Shown here one piece after another: positions 10,588 to 18,558 of a stretch of 64,000 bases of DNA. The translations under genes and the position numbers were made by a program. The stretch's first letter is position 1. Each line of letters opens with the position of its first letter. The notes under the pieces are model-generated. The model made no database searches and was not told the origin of the DNA. It worked only from the letters and a program-made list of their open reading frames with translations. Source of the DNA: Ornithinimicrobium flavum. Its GTDB lineage: Bacteria; Actinomycetota; Actinomycetes; Actinomycetales; Dermatophilaceae. The stretch lies in assembly GCF_004526345.1 (NCBI RefSeq), contig NZ_CP038213.1, forward strand, positions 434,001-498,000. The letters run 5' to 3'.

Positions 10588-13029
10588 GTGAGCACCGCCC
10601 TGTACCGCCGCTACCGGCCCGAGTCCTTCGCCGACGTCATCGGTCAGGAGCACGTCACCGAGCCGCTGATGCAGGCGCTGCGTTCCGGACGGGTCAACCA
10701 CGCCTACCTCTTCTCCGGCCCGCGGGGGTGCGGCAAGACGACGAGCGCCCGGATCCTGGCCCGCTGCCTCAACTGCGAGCAGGGCCCGACGGACACCCCG
10801 TGCGGCACGTGCGAGAGCTGCGTCGCGCTGGCCCGGGACGGTGCCGGGTCGGTCGACGTCATCGAGATCGACGCCGCCAGCCACGGGGGGGTCGACGACG
10901 CCCGCGACCTGCGGGAGCGCGCGGCGTTCGGGCCCGCCCAGTCGCGGTTCAAGGTCTACATCATCGACGAGGCGCACATGGTGACGCCCAACGGCTTCAA
11001 CGCCCTGCTCAAGGTGGTGGAGGAGCCGCCGCCCCACGTGAAGTTCATCTTCGCCACCACCGAGCCGGAGAAGGTGCTGGCGACGATCCGCTCTCGCACC
11101 CACCACTACCCCTTCCACCTCGTGCCGCCCCAGCGGCTCACCTCCTACCTCGAGCAGCTGAGCGCGCAGGAGGGGGTCCGGCTCGAGCCCGGTGTGCTGT
11201 CCTTCGTCACACGCGCGGGCGGGGGGTCGGTCCGGGACTCCCTGTCGGTCCTCGACCAGCTGATCTCCGGCGCCGGTGAGGAGGGACTGACCTACGAGCG
11301 GACCGCCGCGCTCCTGGGCTTCACCGACGTCGAGCTGCTGGACTCGGTGGTCGACGCGGTTGCGGCGGGGGACGCGGCGACCGTCTTCCAGCAGGTCGAC
11401 CGCGTCATGGAGTCCGGGCACGACCCGCGGCGCTTCGTCGAGGACCTGCTGGAGCGCTACCGCGACCTCATCGTCCTGGCCGCCGTCGGGGAGCAGGCCG
11501 GCGGGCTGCTGCCGGGCCTGCCGCCGGACCAGGTGGAGCGGATGCGGCTGCAGTCGCGGACGTACGGCCCGGCCGCCCTGTCCCACGCCGCCGACCTGGT
11601 GGCCCGGGGCCTGTCCGAGATGGCCGGCGCGGTCTCCTACCGGCTCATGCTCGAGCTGCTCGCCGCCCGGTTGCTGCTGCCCGCGGCCGCCGGGGAGGAG
11701 GGGTATGCCGCCCGCCTGGACCGCCTCGAGCGTCGCCTCAGCTCCGGGGCCGGGGTGGACGTGCCCGCGCCGGCCGCCCGTCCGGTCCGTGGTCGGGCCC
11801 AACCAGGCCAGGCCGAGGGGCCGACCGGCGGGCCTCCGGGTGGCCAGAGGGCCCCCGGTCCCCAGGGCGGCGAGGTCGTCTCCGGCGCCCAGGGGGACCC
11901 GGTCGACGCCGGCCCCCGCGGCGGGGGACCAAGCCGCCCGGACCCGCGGGAGGACGTCCCCACCGGGCCGGACACCGAGGGGGCGGCCAGACCAGGTGCT
12001 CTCGACACCGCCGCCCTGCGCCGCAGCTGGCCGGACATCCTGGCCGCGGTGCGGGAGATCAGCCGGCGCACGGCGGCCGGTCTCGAGCAGGCCCAGGTGC
12101 TGGACTTCGACGGCCGGCGGCTGCTGGTCGGCTTCCCGGCGGAGAGCTGGGTGCGCCACTTCACCGGGACCTCGCACGAGGAAGCGCTGCGCCAGGGGGT
12201 CCTCGACGCTCTGGCGCTGGACACCCGCATCGAGGCGGCGGTCCAGCGCGACCCCGAGCCTCGGACCCAGACCGGACCCCAGCGCATGGCGCCGCCCCAG
12301 GACCAGGCGCCGCCCCAGAGCGAGACCGGGCCCCCGCCGAGCGGAACCGCCGGTGACTCCCCGCACCCCCCGGTCGGGGGCGGTCACCAGCAGGGGCGGG
12401 TGCGTCGACGGTCCGACGAGGCCGACCGGGACGGCCGGTCCGCCTCCCCGGCTCCATCGGCCGCTCCGCAGGTCAGGGTGCGGGGCCGCGGGACGGCGGG
12501 GCAGCCGCAGGGTGGCCCCACCGGGGACCCGCAACGGACCGCGCCCTCGATGGCCGAGCAGCTCGGGGCCGTCGGGCGCACCGGGGCGGACTCCGGGCCG
12601 GACTGGGCGCAGACCGCTCGCAGCGCCGCGGCCCCCGCCTGGGCCACGTCCGAAGGTGCACCCGAGGGTGGGTCGTCCGACGGCGCCCCCGCCGGTCGGG
12701 ACGCTGACCGGGAGCGGGGGGTGCCGGCCGAGGGTGGTCCGCCTCCTGAGGAGCGGGAGGCGGTGCGGGACGAGCGCGGCCCGGCCTCCGCCCCGGTCCA
12801 GGAGGACGTCTCCTCGCCCCCGACGGGCCACCGGCCGGGGCAGGTGCGCACCCGGGCCGCGGCCCAGGCGCCCCCGCCCGCGCCGCAACCCACGACCGCG
12901 ACGAGCTGGGCGGACGCGCCGAGCGCCGACGACGAGGACCTCAGCTCCTCCGGGGCGGTGGGGCAGCCGGTCATCGAGACGGTGCTGGGAGGTACGGTCA
13001 TCGACATCACCGAGGACCGGGTCGGCTGA
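10588..13029 (+). CDS. dnaX: DNA polymerase III subunit gamma/tau
   Basis: Clamp-loader ATPase of the replisome. The GTG at 10588 begins STALYRRYRPESFADVIGQE, the standard DnaX N-terminus. Walker A GPRGCGKTT, a zinc-binding cysteine cluster (CLNCEQGP, CGTCESC), YIIDEAHMVTPNGFNALLK and the sensor TIRSRTHHYPF follow in order. Domain III ends near residue 390. The remaining 420 residues are mostly low-complexity Pro/Gly/Ala/Arg/Glu, with one ordered block at about 480-550 (AALRRSWPDILAAVREISRR). Total is 813 residues, longer than most homologues because of this tail. The sequence between capA and dnaX was checked for SRP RNA and none was found. Confidence 0.95.
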   Translation: MSTALYRRYRPESFADVIGQEHVTEPLMQALRSGRVNHAYLFSGPRGCGKTTSARILARCLNCEQGPTDTPCGTCESCVALARDGAGSVDVIEIDAASHGGVDDARDLRERAAFGPAQSRFKVYIIDEAHMVTPNGFNALLKVVEEPPPHVKFIFATTEPEKVLATIRSRTHHYPFHLVPPQRLTSYLEQLSAQEGVRLEPGVLSFVTRAGGGSVRDSLSVLDQLISGAGEEGLTYERTAALLGFTDVELLDSVVDAVAAGDAATVFQQVDRVMESGHDPRRFVEDLLERYRDLIVLAAVGEQAGGLLPGLPPDQVERMRLQSRTYGPAALSHAADLVARGLSEMAGAVSYRLMLELLAARLLLPAAAGEEGYAARLDRLERRLSSGAGVDVPAPAARPVRGRAQPGQAEGPTGGPPGGQRAPGPQGGEVVSGAQGDPVDAGPRGGGPSRPDPREDVPTGPDTEGAARPGALDTAALRRSWPDILAAVREISRRTAAGLEQAQVLDFDGRRLLVGFPAESWVRHFTGTSHEEALRQGVLDALALDTRIEAAVQRDPEPRTQTGPQRMAPPQDQAPPQSETGPPPSGTAGDSPHPPVGGGHQQGRVRRRSDEADRDGRSASPAPSAAPQVRVRGRGTAGQPQGGPTGDPQRTAPSMAEQLGAVGRTGADSGPDWAQTARSAAAPAWATSEGAPEGGSSDGAPAGRDADRERGVPAEGGPPPEEREAVRDERGPASAPVQEDVSSPPTGHRPGQVRTRAAAQAPPPAPQPTTATSWADAPSADDEDLSSSGAVGQPVIETVLGGTVIDITEDRVG

Positions 13030-13039
13030 GAGGACGTCC

Positions 13040-13714
13040 ATGATTTACGAGCTGCTGCACCCGATCGTCACGCCGCTGGCGACCGCGATCTGGCGCCCGG
13101 AGGTCGTGGGTCGGGAGAACGTCCCGCCGACGGGCCCGGTCATCCTGGCCAGCAACCACCTGTCCTTCGCCGACAGCGTCGTCATCCCGCTGACCTCCCC
13201 CCGGCAGGTCGCCTTCCTCGCCAAGTCCGAGTACTTCACGGGCAAGGGCCTTAAGGGCTGGATCAGCCGGGAGTGGTTCGAGGGGGTCGGCTCGATCCCC
13301 GTCGACCGGGACGACACGCGGGCCGCCCAGGCCTCGCTCGACCTCGCCCTGGCACACCTGCGCAGCGGCGGAGCCTTCGGGATCTACCCGGAGGGCACCC
13401 GTTCCCGGGACGGGCGGCTCTACCGCGGCCGGACCGGCGTGGCCTGGCTCGCCCTGGAGGCCGGCTGCCCCGTCGTGCCCGTCGGCCTCAGCGGCACCCA
13501 GGACATCCAGCCGGTGGGCTCCCGGTTGCCCCGCCGCGCCAAGGTCCGGGTCGAGTTCGGCCCGGCGATCCCCGTGGCAGGGCGGTTCGACGGGGTGCCG
13601 TCCGGCCGCGCCCGCCGGGAGCTCACCGACGAGGTCATGGCCGCGATCCTGGGGATGACCGGCCAGGAGTGGGCGGGGGAGTACAACCAGCGCCCGCCGG
13701 AGACCGCCGCGTGA
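13040..13714 (+). CDS. plsC: 1-acyl-sn-glycerol-3-phosphate acyltransferase (PlsC family)
   Basis: Transfers an acyl chain to lysophosphatidic acid in phospholipid synthesis at the inner face of the membrane. In 224 residues the PlsC motifs appear in order: NHLSFADS (HX4D catalytic block) near residue 41, the substrate block IPVDRDDTRAA, FGIYPEGTRSRDG (EGTR) and VVPVGLSGT. It starts 10 nt after the dnaX stop, and its own stop overlaps the next start by 4 nt, so dnaX-plsC-HAD probably form one transcript. The acyl acceptor cannot be fixed from sequence. Confidence 0.88.
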   Translation: MIYELLHPIVTPLATAIWRPEVVGRENVPPTGPVILASNHLSFADSVVIPLTSPRQVAFLAKSEYFTGKGLKGWISREWFEGVGSIPVDRDDTRAAQASLDLALAHLRSGGAFGIYPEGTRSRDGRLYRGRTGVAWLALEAGCPVVPVGLSGTQDIQPVGSRLPRRAKVRVEFGPAIPVAGRFDGVPSGRARRELTDEVMAAILGMTGQEWAGEYNQRPPETAA

Positions 13715-14361
13715 GCCGCTGGCCCGTCGTCCTCTTCGACTTCGACGGCACCCTCGCCGACACGCTGGCCCTCATCGTGGCCTCCTACCGCCACACGCTC
13801 GCCGACCTCGAGCCGACGGTGAGCGAGCGGGAGATCCGGTCCTGGATCGGGCGCACGCTCGTCGACACGCTCGAGTCGCGGCACCCGGGACGGGGGGAGG
13901 ACCTCGTGGCCCGCTACCGCGCCCACAACCTGGCGCACCACGACGACCTCCTCGAGCCCGTCCCCGGGCTGGACCTCCTCCTGTCCGACCTGCTCGCGGG
14001 CGGCACGGCCGTCGGGGTGGTCAGCTCCAAGGTCGGCGACACGGTGCGCCGCGGCATGGCCGTCGCAGGCCTCCCCCACGTCGAGGTGGTCGTCGGGCTC
14101 GGGGAGACCACCGAGCACAAGCCGCACCCGGCACCGCTGCTGGAGGGAGCGCGGCGGCTCGGTCTGCTCCCGGGGGAGGTGAGCAGCCAGTCCTGCGTCT
14201 ACGTCGGCGACGCGTGGGTCGACGTCGCGGCGGCCCGGGCGGCCGGGATGGCCAGCGTGGCGGTCACCTGGGGTGCCGGGTCGAGGGAGGAGCTCGCCGA
14301 CGCCGACCACCTCGTCCACGACGTCGAGCGGCTGCGGGCCCTGCTGCGCCCCGGCCCCTGA
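13711..14361 (+). CDS. HAD-family phosphatase, phosphoglycolate phosphatase-like
   Basis: A 216-residue haloacid dehalogenase-type hydrolase. Motif I is FDFDGTLADT at residues 8-17, motif II is VVSSK near 109, motif III is in HKPHPAPL and motif IV is YVGDAWVDVAAA. The helical cap sits between motifs I and II, as in Gph and PpaX. The GTG at 13711 shares 4 nt with the plsC stop (GTGA), the usual sign of translational coupling. The substrate may be 2-phosphoglycolate, pyrophosphate or another small phosphate ester. Confidence 0.85.
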   Translation: MSRWPVVLFDFDGTLADTLALIVASYRHTLADLEPTVSEREIRSWIGRTLVDTLESRHPGRGEDLVARYRAHNLAHHDDLLEPVPGLDLLLSDLLAGGTAVGVVSSKVGDTVRRGMAVAGLPHVEVVVGLGETTEHKPHPAPLLEGARRLGLLPGEVSSQSCVYVGDAWVDVAAARAAGMASVAVTWGAGSREELADADHLVHDVERLRALLRPGP

Positions 14362-14436
14362 CCGCGCCCGTAGCCCCTGAGCGCGCCCGGTGCGCCTGGC
14401 CGCGGCACCCAGGCGGACCGCATACAGTCGATCACT

Positions 14437-15051
14437 GTGTACGAGGGCGTGGTCCAGGACCTGATCGACGAGCTCGGGCGGCTGCCCGGGGTCGGGCCGA
14501 AGGGTGCCCAGAGGATCGCCTTCCACCTGCTGACCGCGGACCCGGAGGACATCACCCGGCTGGCGGACGCCCTGGTCCAGATCCGCGAGAAGGTGCGCTT
14601 CTGCGAGGTGTGCGGCAACGTGGCCGAGGCCGAGCGCTGCCGCATCTGCCTGGACCCGCGCCGCGACCCCGCGGTCATCTGCGTCGTCGAGCAGAGCCAG
14701 GACGTGGCCGCGATCGAGCGGACCAGGGAGTTCCGCGGCCGCTACCACGTACTGGGCGGGGCCATCAACCCGATCGGCGGGGTGGGCCCGGACGACCTGC
14801 GGCTGCGCGAGCTGGTCGTCCGGCTCGCCGACGGGCAGGTGAGCGAGGTCATCATCGCGACCGACCCCGACCTGGAGGGTGAGGCCACGGCGACCTATCT
14901 CGCGCGCCTGCTGCGGCCCTACGAGGGCGTCGCGGTGAGTCGGCTCGCCTCCGGCCTTCCCGTCGGGGGCGACCTGGAGTATGCCGACGAGGTCACCCTG
15001 GGGCGCGCCTTCGAGGGACGCCGCGTGCTGTCCACCGGCACGGCCGGCTGA
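14437..15051 (+). CDS. recR: recombination mediator protein RecR
   Basis: RecR works with RecF and RecO to load RecA at gaps. In 204 residues: the helix-hairpin-helix [20 protein letters not shown] at the N-terminus, a zinc finger (CEVCGN and CRICLDP), and the Toprim domain ([51 protein letters not shown]). The start is GTG at 14437. recR usually follows dnaX and ybaB; here plsC and the HAD gene stand in between and no ybaB is present. Confidence 0.97.
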   Translation: MYEGVVQDLIDELGRLPGVGPKGAQRIAFHLLTADPEDITRLADALVQIREKVRFCEVCGNVAEAERCRICLDPRRDPAVICVVEQSQDVAAIERTREFRGRYHVLGGAINPIGGVGPDDLRLRELVVRLADGQVSEVIIATDPDLEGEATATYLARLLRPYEGVAVSRLASGLPVGGDLEYADEVTLGRAFEGRRVLSTGTAG

Positions 15052-15071
15052 GCTCCCCTAGTGTGGGGGCC

Positions 15072-15644
15072 ATGAGCGAGCCCATCGACGACGGCTGGGA
15101 CGACCTTGCCCAGGAGATGCACCGCGAGGTGGAGACCTACTTCGCCAGCCTGGAGGAGGTGTCCTCCGGGGGCGCGGCCGAGTCGGCCCTTCCGCTCCTC
15201 CTGCTCTCCCTCGGCCAGCTCTGCGCGTCCGGGGCGCGGCTGGGGGCCATGGTCGACGTGGTCCCGGAGGAGCGTTTCGAGCCCGACGTCGGCCCCGACC
15301 CCGACCTGGAGCGGGTCCGCGACGGCCTGCACCAGCTGCTCGGGGGCCTGGACGCCTACTGCGACCTGGAGGACCCGGTGCTCTCGGGCGAGGTGTCGGA
15401 GGGCTCGCTGTCGGAGGACCTCGTCGCGGTCGCCGCCGACCTCAGCAACGGTCACAGGCACTACCTCACCGGCCGGGTGACCGAGGCGCTGTGGTGGTGG
15501 CAGTTCAGCTACCTGTCCTCGTGGGGGGAGCGCGCCGCGTCGGCGCTGCGGGTGGTCCTGGCCCTGCTCTCGCACGTCCGTCTCGACGCGGACGACGAGC
15601 AGGTCATGGAGGCCGAGATGGCCGCCCTGCACGCCGTGACCTGA
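15072..15644 (+). CDS. DUF5063 family protein
   Basis: A 190-residue acidic soluble protein with no signal peptide or membrane segment. Its pattern (helical N-terminal half, then GRVTEALWWWQFSYLSSWGERAASALR near residues 137-163) matches the DUF5063 family that commonly follows recR in Actinobacteria. Function is unknown. The ATG at 15072 lies 20 nt after the recR stop, so the two are likely co-transcribed. It converges on the Mrp operon with only 5 nt between the stops. Confidence 0.8.
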   Translation: MSEPIDDGWDDLAQEMHREVETYFASLEEVSSGGAAESALPLLLLSLGQLCASGARLGAMVDVVPEERFEPDVGPDPDLERVRDGLHQLLGGLDAYCDLEDPVLSGEVSEGSLSEDLVAVAADLSNGHRHYLTGRVTEALWWWQFSYLSSWGERAASALRVVLALLSHVRLDADDEQVMEAEMAALHAVT

Positions 15645-15649
15645 CCCCC

Positions 15650-16006
15650 TCAGCGCGACGGGGGCTCGGCGAGGTCGTTGGGGCTGGTCGCCGGGTCCAG
15701 CGGCGCACCGGACCGGTAGGCCGCGCGCGTGATCGAGTTCGAGGCGACCGAGCTCATGATGATGAAGCCCAGGACGGCGACGCCCAGCTTGACCAGGTCC
15801 ACCCACAGGAAGCCGTGGTCGTGGACGGTCCACACGTAGGCGCCCACCGCGATCGACGGCATCCCCACACCGGTGGCGGCGGAGAGGACGTTCATCCGCG
15901 ACAGGCCGTCGCGCGCCTTGAACATCGCGACGCCGCTGACGAGCACGAAGAGCGCTCCCCCGACGCAGAGGAGGGCGACGAGGGCGACCACGACCACCTC
16001 GGGCAT
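15650..16006 (-). CDS. mrpG: Mrp antiporter subunit G
   Basis: Small membrane subunit of the multi-subunit Na+/H+ (Mrp/Mnh) antiporter. The 118 residues contain three membrane segments, with family motifs FKARDGLSRMNVLSAATG and VKLGVAVLGFIIMSSVAS. It is the last gene of the operon, and its start overlaps the mrpF stop. No hairpin terminator is visible in the 5-nt gap to the convergent DUF5063 gene. Confidence 0.9.
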   Translation of the reverse strand: MPEVVVVALVALLCVGGALFVLVSGVAMFKARDGLSRMNVLSAATGVGMPSIAVGAYVWTVHDHGFLWVDLVKLGVAVLGFIIMSSVASNSITRAAYRSGAPLDPATSPNDLAEPPSR

Positions 16007-16269
16007 CAGCGGCGCCCCCTCGTGAGGATCCGCGCGAGCGCGACCGTCGCCAGGATGCCGAGCAGCGCACCGATCGACAGGACGTCCATGGTGATGGAGG
16101 ACCCGGCGAGCATGGCACCCAGGGTGACCGTCCCGATGCCGCAGAAGTAGACGAGGTCGCTCACCGCGGCGACGCTGGCGTCGTCCCGAGCCGTGAGCAC
16201 CCTCACCACCCCCAGCACCGCCGTGGCGGCCAGGATGACGATGGTGGTCACGACGACCCAGGTGATCAT
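16006..16269 (-). CDS. mrpF: Mrp antiporter subunit F
   Basis: An 87-residue subunit with three hydrophobic segments, of normal size for MrpF. The segment LTARDDASVAAVSDLVYFCG fits the conserved polar loop of the family. The start overlaps the mrpE stop by 4 nt and the stop overlaps the mrpG start, so synthesis is probably coupled. Confidence 0.9.
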   Translation of the reverse strand: MITWVVVTTIVILAATAVLGVVRVLTARDDASVAAVSDLVYFCGIGTVTLGAMLAGSSITMDVLSIGALLGILATVALARILTRGRR

Positions 16270-16712
16270 GTGGCCTCCTGCGCCCGGTCGGAGGTATGCC
16301 GTGCCGCGGCCGGTGAGCCGCCGGCCGGAGGTGCGGCGGTGGGCCGGGGCGGGTCGTCCGGCCCCGGGGCGTCCTTGCCCCGGGTCATGGCGAGCAGGTG
16401 CTGCTCCATGTCGAGCAGACCGGCCCGCACCTCCTCGGGGTCCTGCCCGTAGATGGCGTGGACGAACAAGGTGGGTGGTGTCTCACCCCTCGCGGCCGCG
16501 ATCCCGAGGGTGACGGTGCCGGGGGTGATGGTGATCGAGGACGCCATGAGGCTGACCTCCAGGTCGGTGACGCAGCGCAGCGGGAGCTCGATGATCGCGG
16601 GGGAGATCGCGGTCCCGGGCGTGAACGCGTCACGCGCGACGGTCAGGGCACCCTTGACGATCTCCGCACCCAGCCAGCCGGAGTAGCGCAGCGCGCGCAG
16701 GGGGTTGATCAT
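16266..16712 (-). CDS. mrpE: Mrp antiporter subunit E, short form
   Basis: A 148-residue MrpE subunit recognised by FPLRC-like IELPLRCVTDLEVSLMASSI, ITPGTVTLGIAA and LFVHAIYGQDPEEVRAGLLD. The ATG at 16712 overlaps the mrpD stop (ATGA). Compared with the usual 160-180 residues it lacks much of the N-terminal membrane region: only one hydrophobic stretch precedes the conserved domain. A Pro-rich tail of about 35 residues follows it. The upstream frame inside mrpD gives no better start. Confidence 0.85.
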   Translation of the reverse strand: MINPLRALRYSGWLGAEIVKGALTVARDAFTPGTAISPAIIELPLRCVTDLEVSLMASSITITPGTVTLGIAAARGETPPTLFVHAIYGQDPEEVRAGLLDMEQHLLAMTRGKDAPGPDDPPRPTAAPPAGGSPAAARHTSDRAQEAT

Positions 16713-18229
16713 CCCAGCACCGCCTCGACGTAGGGGGCCGTGTCGACGAGACCCTCGGCCGCCCGCCGCACCAGCGGCAGGAGCAGGCCCGCACCGAGGA
16801 ACATCGCCAGCTGCAGCGCGGCCAGGACAGCACCGGGTGCCATCAGGGTGCGGGTGACCCGGACGTCGTCCGGCAGGGGCACGCTGCGGCCCCGGCCGGT
16901 CCGGGGGCTGTCCGGACGGTAGGTCTCCATGGGGGGGCCCCAGAACACGCCTGCCCACAGGCGCTGCATCGCGATCAGGCTGGCGACGGCCGCGACCAGC
17001 ACGAGGGTCAGCATCAGCCACCCCTCCCAGGTCCCGGCGGAGGCGGAGGAGGTGATGAGGCCGAGCTTGCCGAAGAAGCCGGCGGAGGGCGGGATGCCGA
17101 CCAGGGACAGCAGGACGAAGGCGTACCAGATGGCCACCCAGCCGTCCCGGTGCATGAGGCCGGAGAGCCGCTCGTAGCGCCCGCTGCCGTAGGTCTGCTC
17201 GATCGCGCCGGACAGGAGCAGCAGCGAGGCCATCGTCACGATGTGGTGGAGCATGTAGAACAGCCCGGCCGCGAGGGCCACCTCCGTGAAGAGGACGACA
17301 CCCACGAGGATGTGGCCGACCCCGGCGACCATCTGCCAGGCCAGGGCCCGGCGCATGATGTGCTCGCCGAAGGTGGAATAGGCCCCCACCACGATGGAGA
17401 GCGCGACGAGCAGGGTCAGCACCAGGGCCCACGGGGCCGCGCCCTCGAACACGGTGGAGTAGACCCGGTAGATCGCGTAGAGCGCGACCTTGGTGTGCAG
17501 AGCGGAGAAGAGCGCCATGATGCCTGCGGAGGTGGCGGGGTAGGTCTGAGGGAGCCATCCGTGCACCGGGACCACCGCGGCCTTGATCGCCATCGCCAGC
17601 AGGACCACCGCTGTGGCGACGGCGACCATGGGCCGATCCGCGGCAGCGCCCGCCAGCTCGGCGATGTTCACGGTGCCGGTGGTCCCGTAGACCAGGCCCA
17701 CGCCCAGGACCAGCAGGCCGGAGGTCAGCAGGTTGACGACGACGAAGGTGCGCCCGATCCCGAGCCGGCGCCACGTGCCGGTCACCGCGATGAGGGCGTA
17801 GGACGGCAGCACCATGACCTCGACCATGACGAAGAAGTTGAAGAGGTCGCCGGTGAGGAAGGCGCCGTTCACGCCTCCCAGCATCATGAGGATGAGAGGC
17901 GGCACGAAGCGGTACCGGTCCTCGCCGGTCGCCGTCAGGAAGCTCACGCAGGCGAGCGCGGCGGTCGCGGTGACCGTGATCATCAGCGCGGCCAGGGTGT
18001 CCGAGACGAAGGGGATGGCCACGCCCGGGACGTAACCGCCGACCTGGTGGGCCAGGACGGGTTCGGAGCGGTGCTGCAGGAGCAGCAGGATGCCGCTCGC
18101 CAGGGAGACGAGGGGCACGGCCAGCAGCAGGATCCGCTCGAGCAGGGCCTGGCGCACGACCACCAGGAGCCCGGCCAGCAGGAGCGGGCCCCCCATCAGC
18201 AGCGGCAGGGCGGCGGCGGGGAACGTCAC
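16709..18229 (-). CDS. mrpD: Mrp antiporter subunit D
   Basis: A proton-translocating membrane subunit related to NuoM/NuoN of complex I. It has 506 residues and about 14 membrane segments. Visible motifs include MVEVMVLPSYALIAVTGTWR (the membrane glutamate), KAAVVPVHGWLPQTYPATSA (the key lysine and histidine) and LHTKVALYAIYR. Starts and stops overlap the neighbouring mrpC and mrpE by 4 nt. Confidence 0.93.
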   Translation of the reverse strand: MTFPAAALPLLMGGPLLLAGLLVVVRQALLERILLLAVPLVSLASGILLLLQHRSEPVLAHQVGGYVPGVAIPFVSDTLAALMITVTATAALACVSFLTATGEDRYRFVPPLILMMLGGVNGAFLTGDLFNFFVMVEVMVLPSYALIAVTGTWRRLGIGRTFVVVNLLTSGLLVLGVGLVYGTTGTVNIAELAGAAADRPMVAVATAVVLLAMAIKAAVVPVHGWLPQTYPATSAGIMALFSALHTKVALYAIYRVYSTVFEGAAPWALVLTLLVALSIVVGAYSTFGEHIMRRALAWQMVAGVGHILVGVVLFTEVALAAGLFYMLHHIVTMASLLLLSGAIEQTYGSGRYERLSGLMHRDGWVAIWYAFVLLSLVGIPPSAGFFGKLGLITSSASAGTWEGWLMLTLVLVAAVASLIAMQRLWAGVFWGPPMETYRPDSPRTGRGRSVPLPDDVRVTRTLMAPGAVLAALQLAMFLGAGLLLPLVRRAAEGLVDTAPYVEAVLG

Positions 18230-18558
18230 CGGTCCCGCACCTCCCCGGTGCGGGGCATCCGCTTGGTGTCGTCGTCGTGGCCGATGGCGGCGAGCGCGAG
18301 CATGAGGACGGTGGAGGCGAAGGCGATGACGATGGCGGTGAGGACGAAGGCGTGCGGCAGGGGGTCCGTGGACAGGGCGGGGTCCGCCACGTCCGGCAGC
18401 GGCTCCCCGCGCCAGGAGGTGACCCCCGCCGAGAGGATGGCCAGGTTGGCCGCGTGGGCGAAGAGCGTCAGCCCGAAGATGATGCGGACCATCCCTCGTT
18501 GGAGCATGAGGTAGACCCCGCCCGCGACCAGGGCGGCGACGGTGAGGGGGATGATCAT
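18226..18558 (-). CDS. mrpC: Mrp antiporter subunit C
   Basis: A 110-residue NuoK-like subunit with three membrane segments; conserved parts are RGMVRIIFGLTLFAHAANL and LPHAFVLTAIVIAFASTVLM. Its ATG overlaps the mrpA stop by 4 nt. Confidence 0.92.
   Translation of the reverse strand: MIIPLTVAALVAGGVYLMLQRGMVRIIFGLTLFAHAANLAILSAGVTSWRGEPLPDVADPALSTDPLPHAFVLTAIVIAFASTVLMLALAAIGHDDDTKRMPRTGEVRDR

Noticed and set aside
9265..13041. 1,258-codon minus-strand open frame opposite capA and dnaX
   Set aside because: Antisense to two recognised genes and compositionally a GC-frame artefact.
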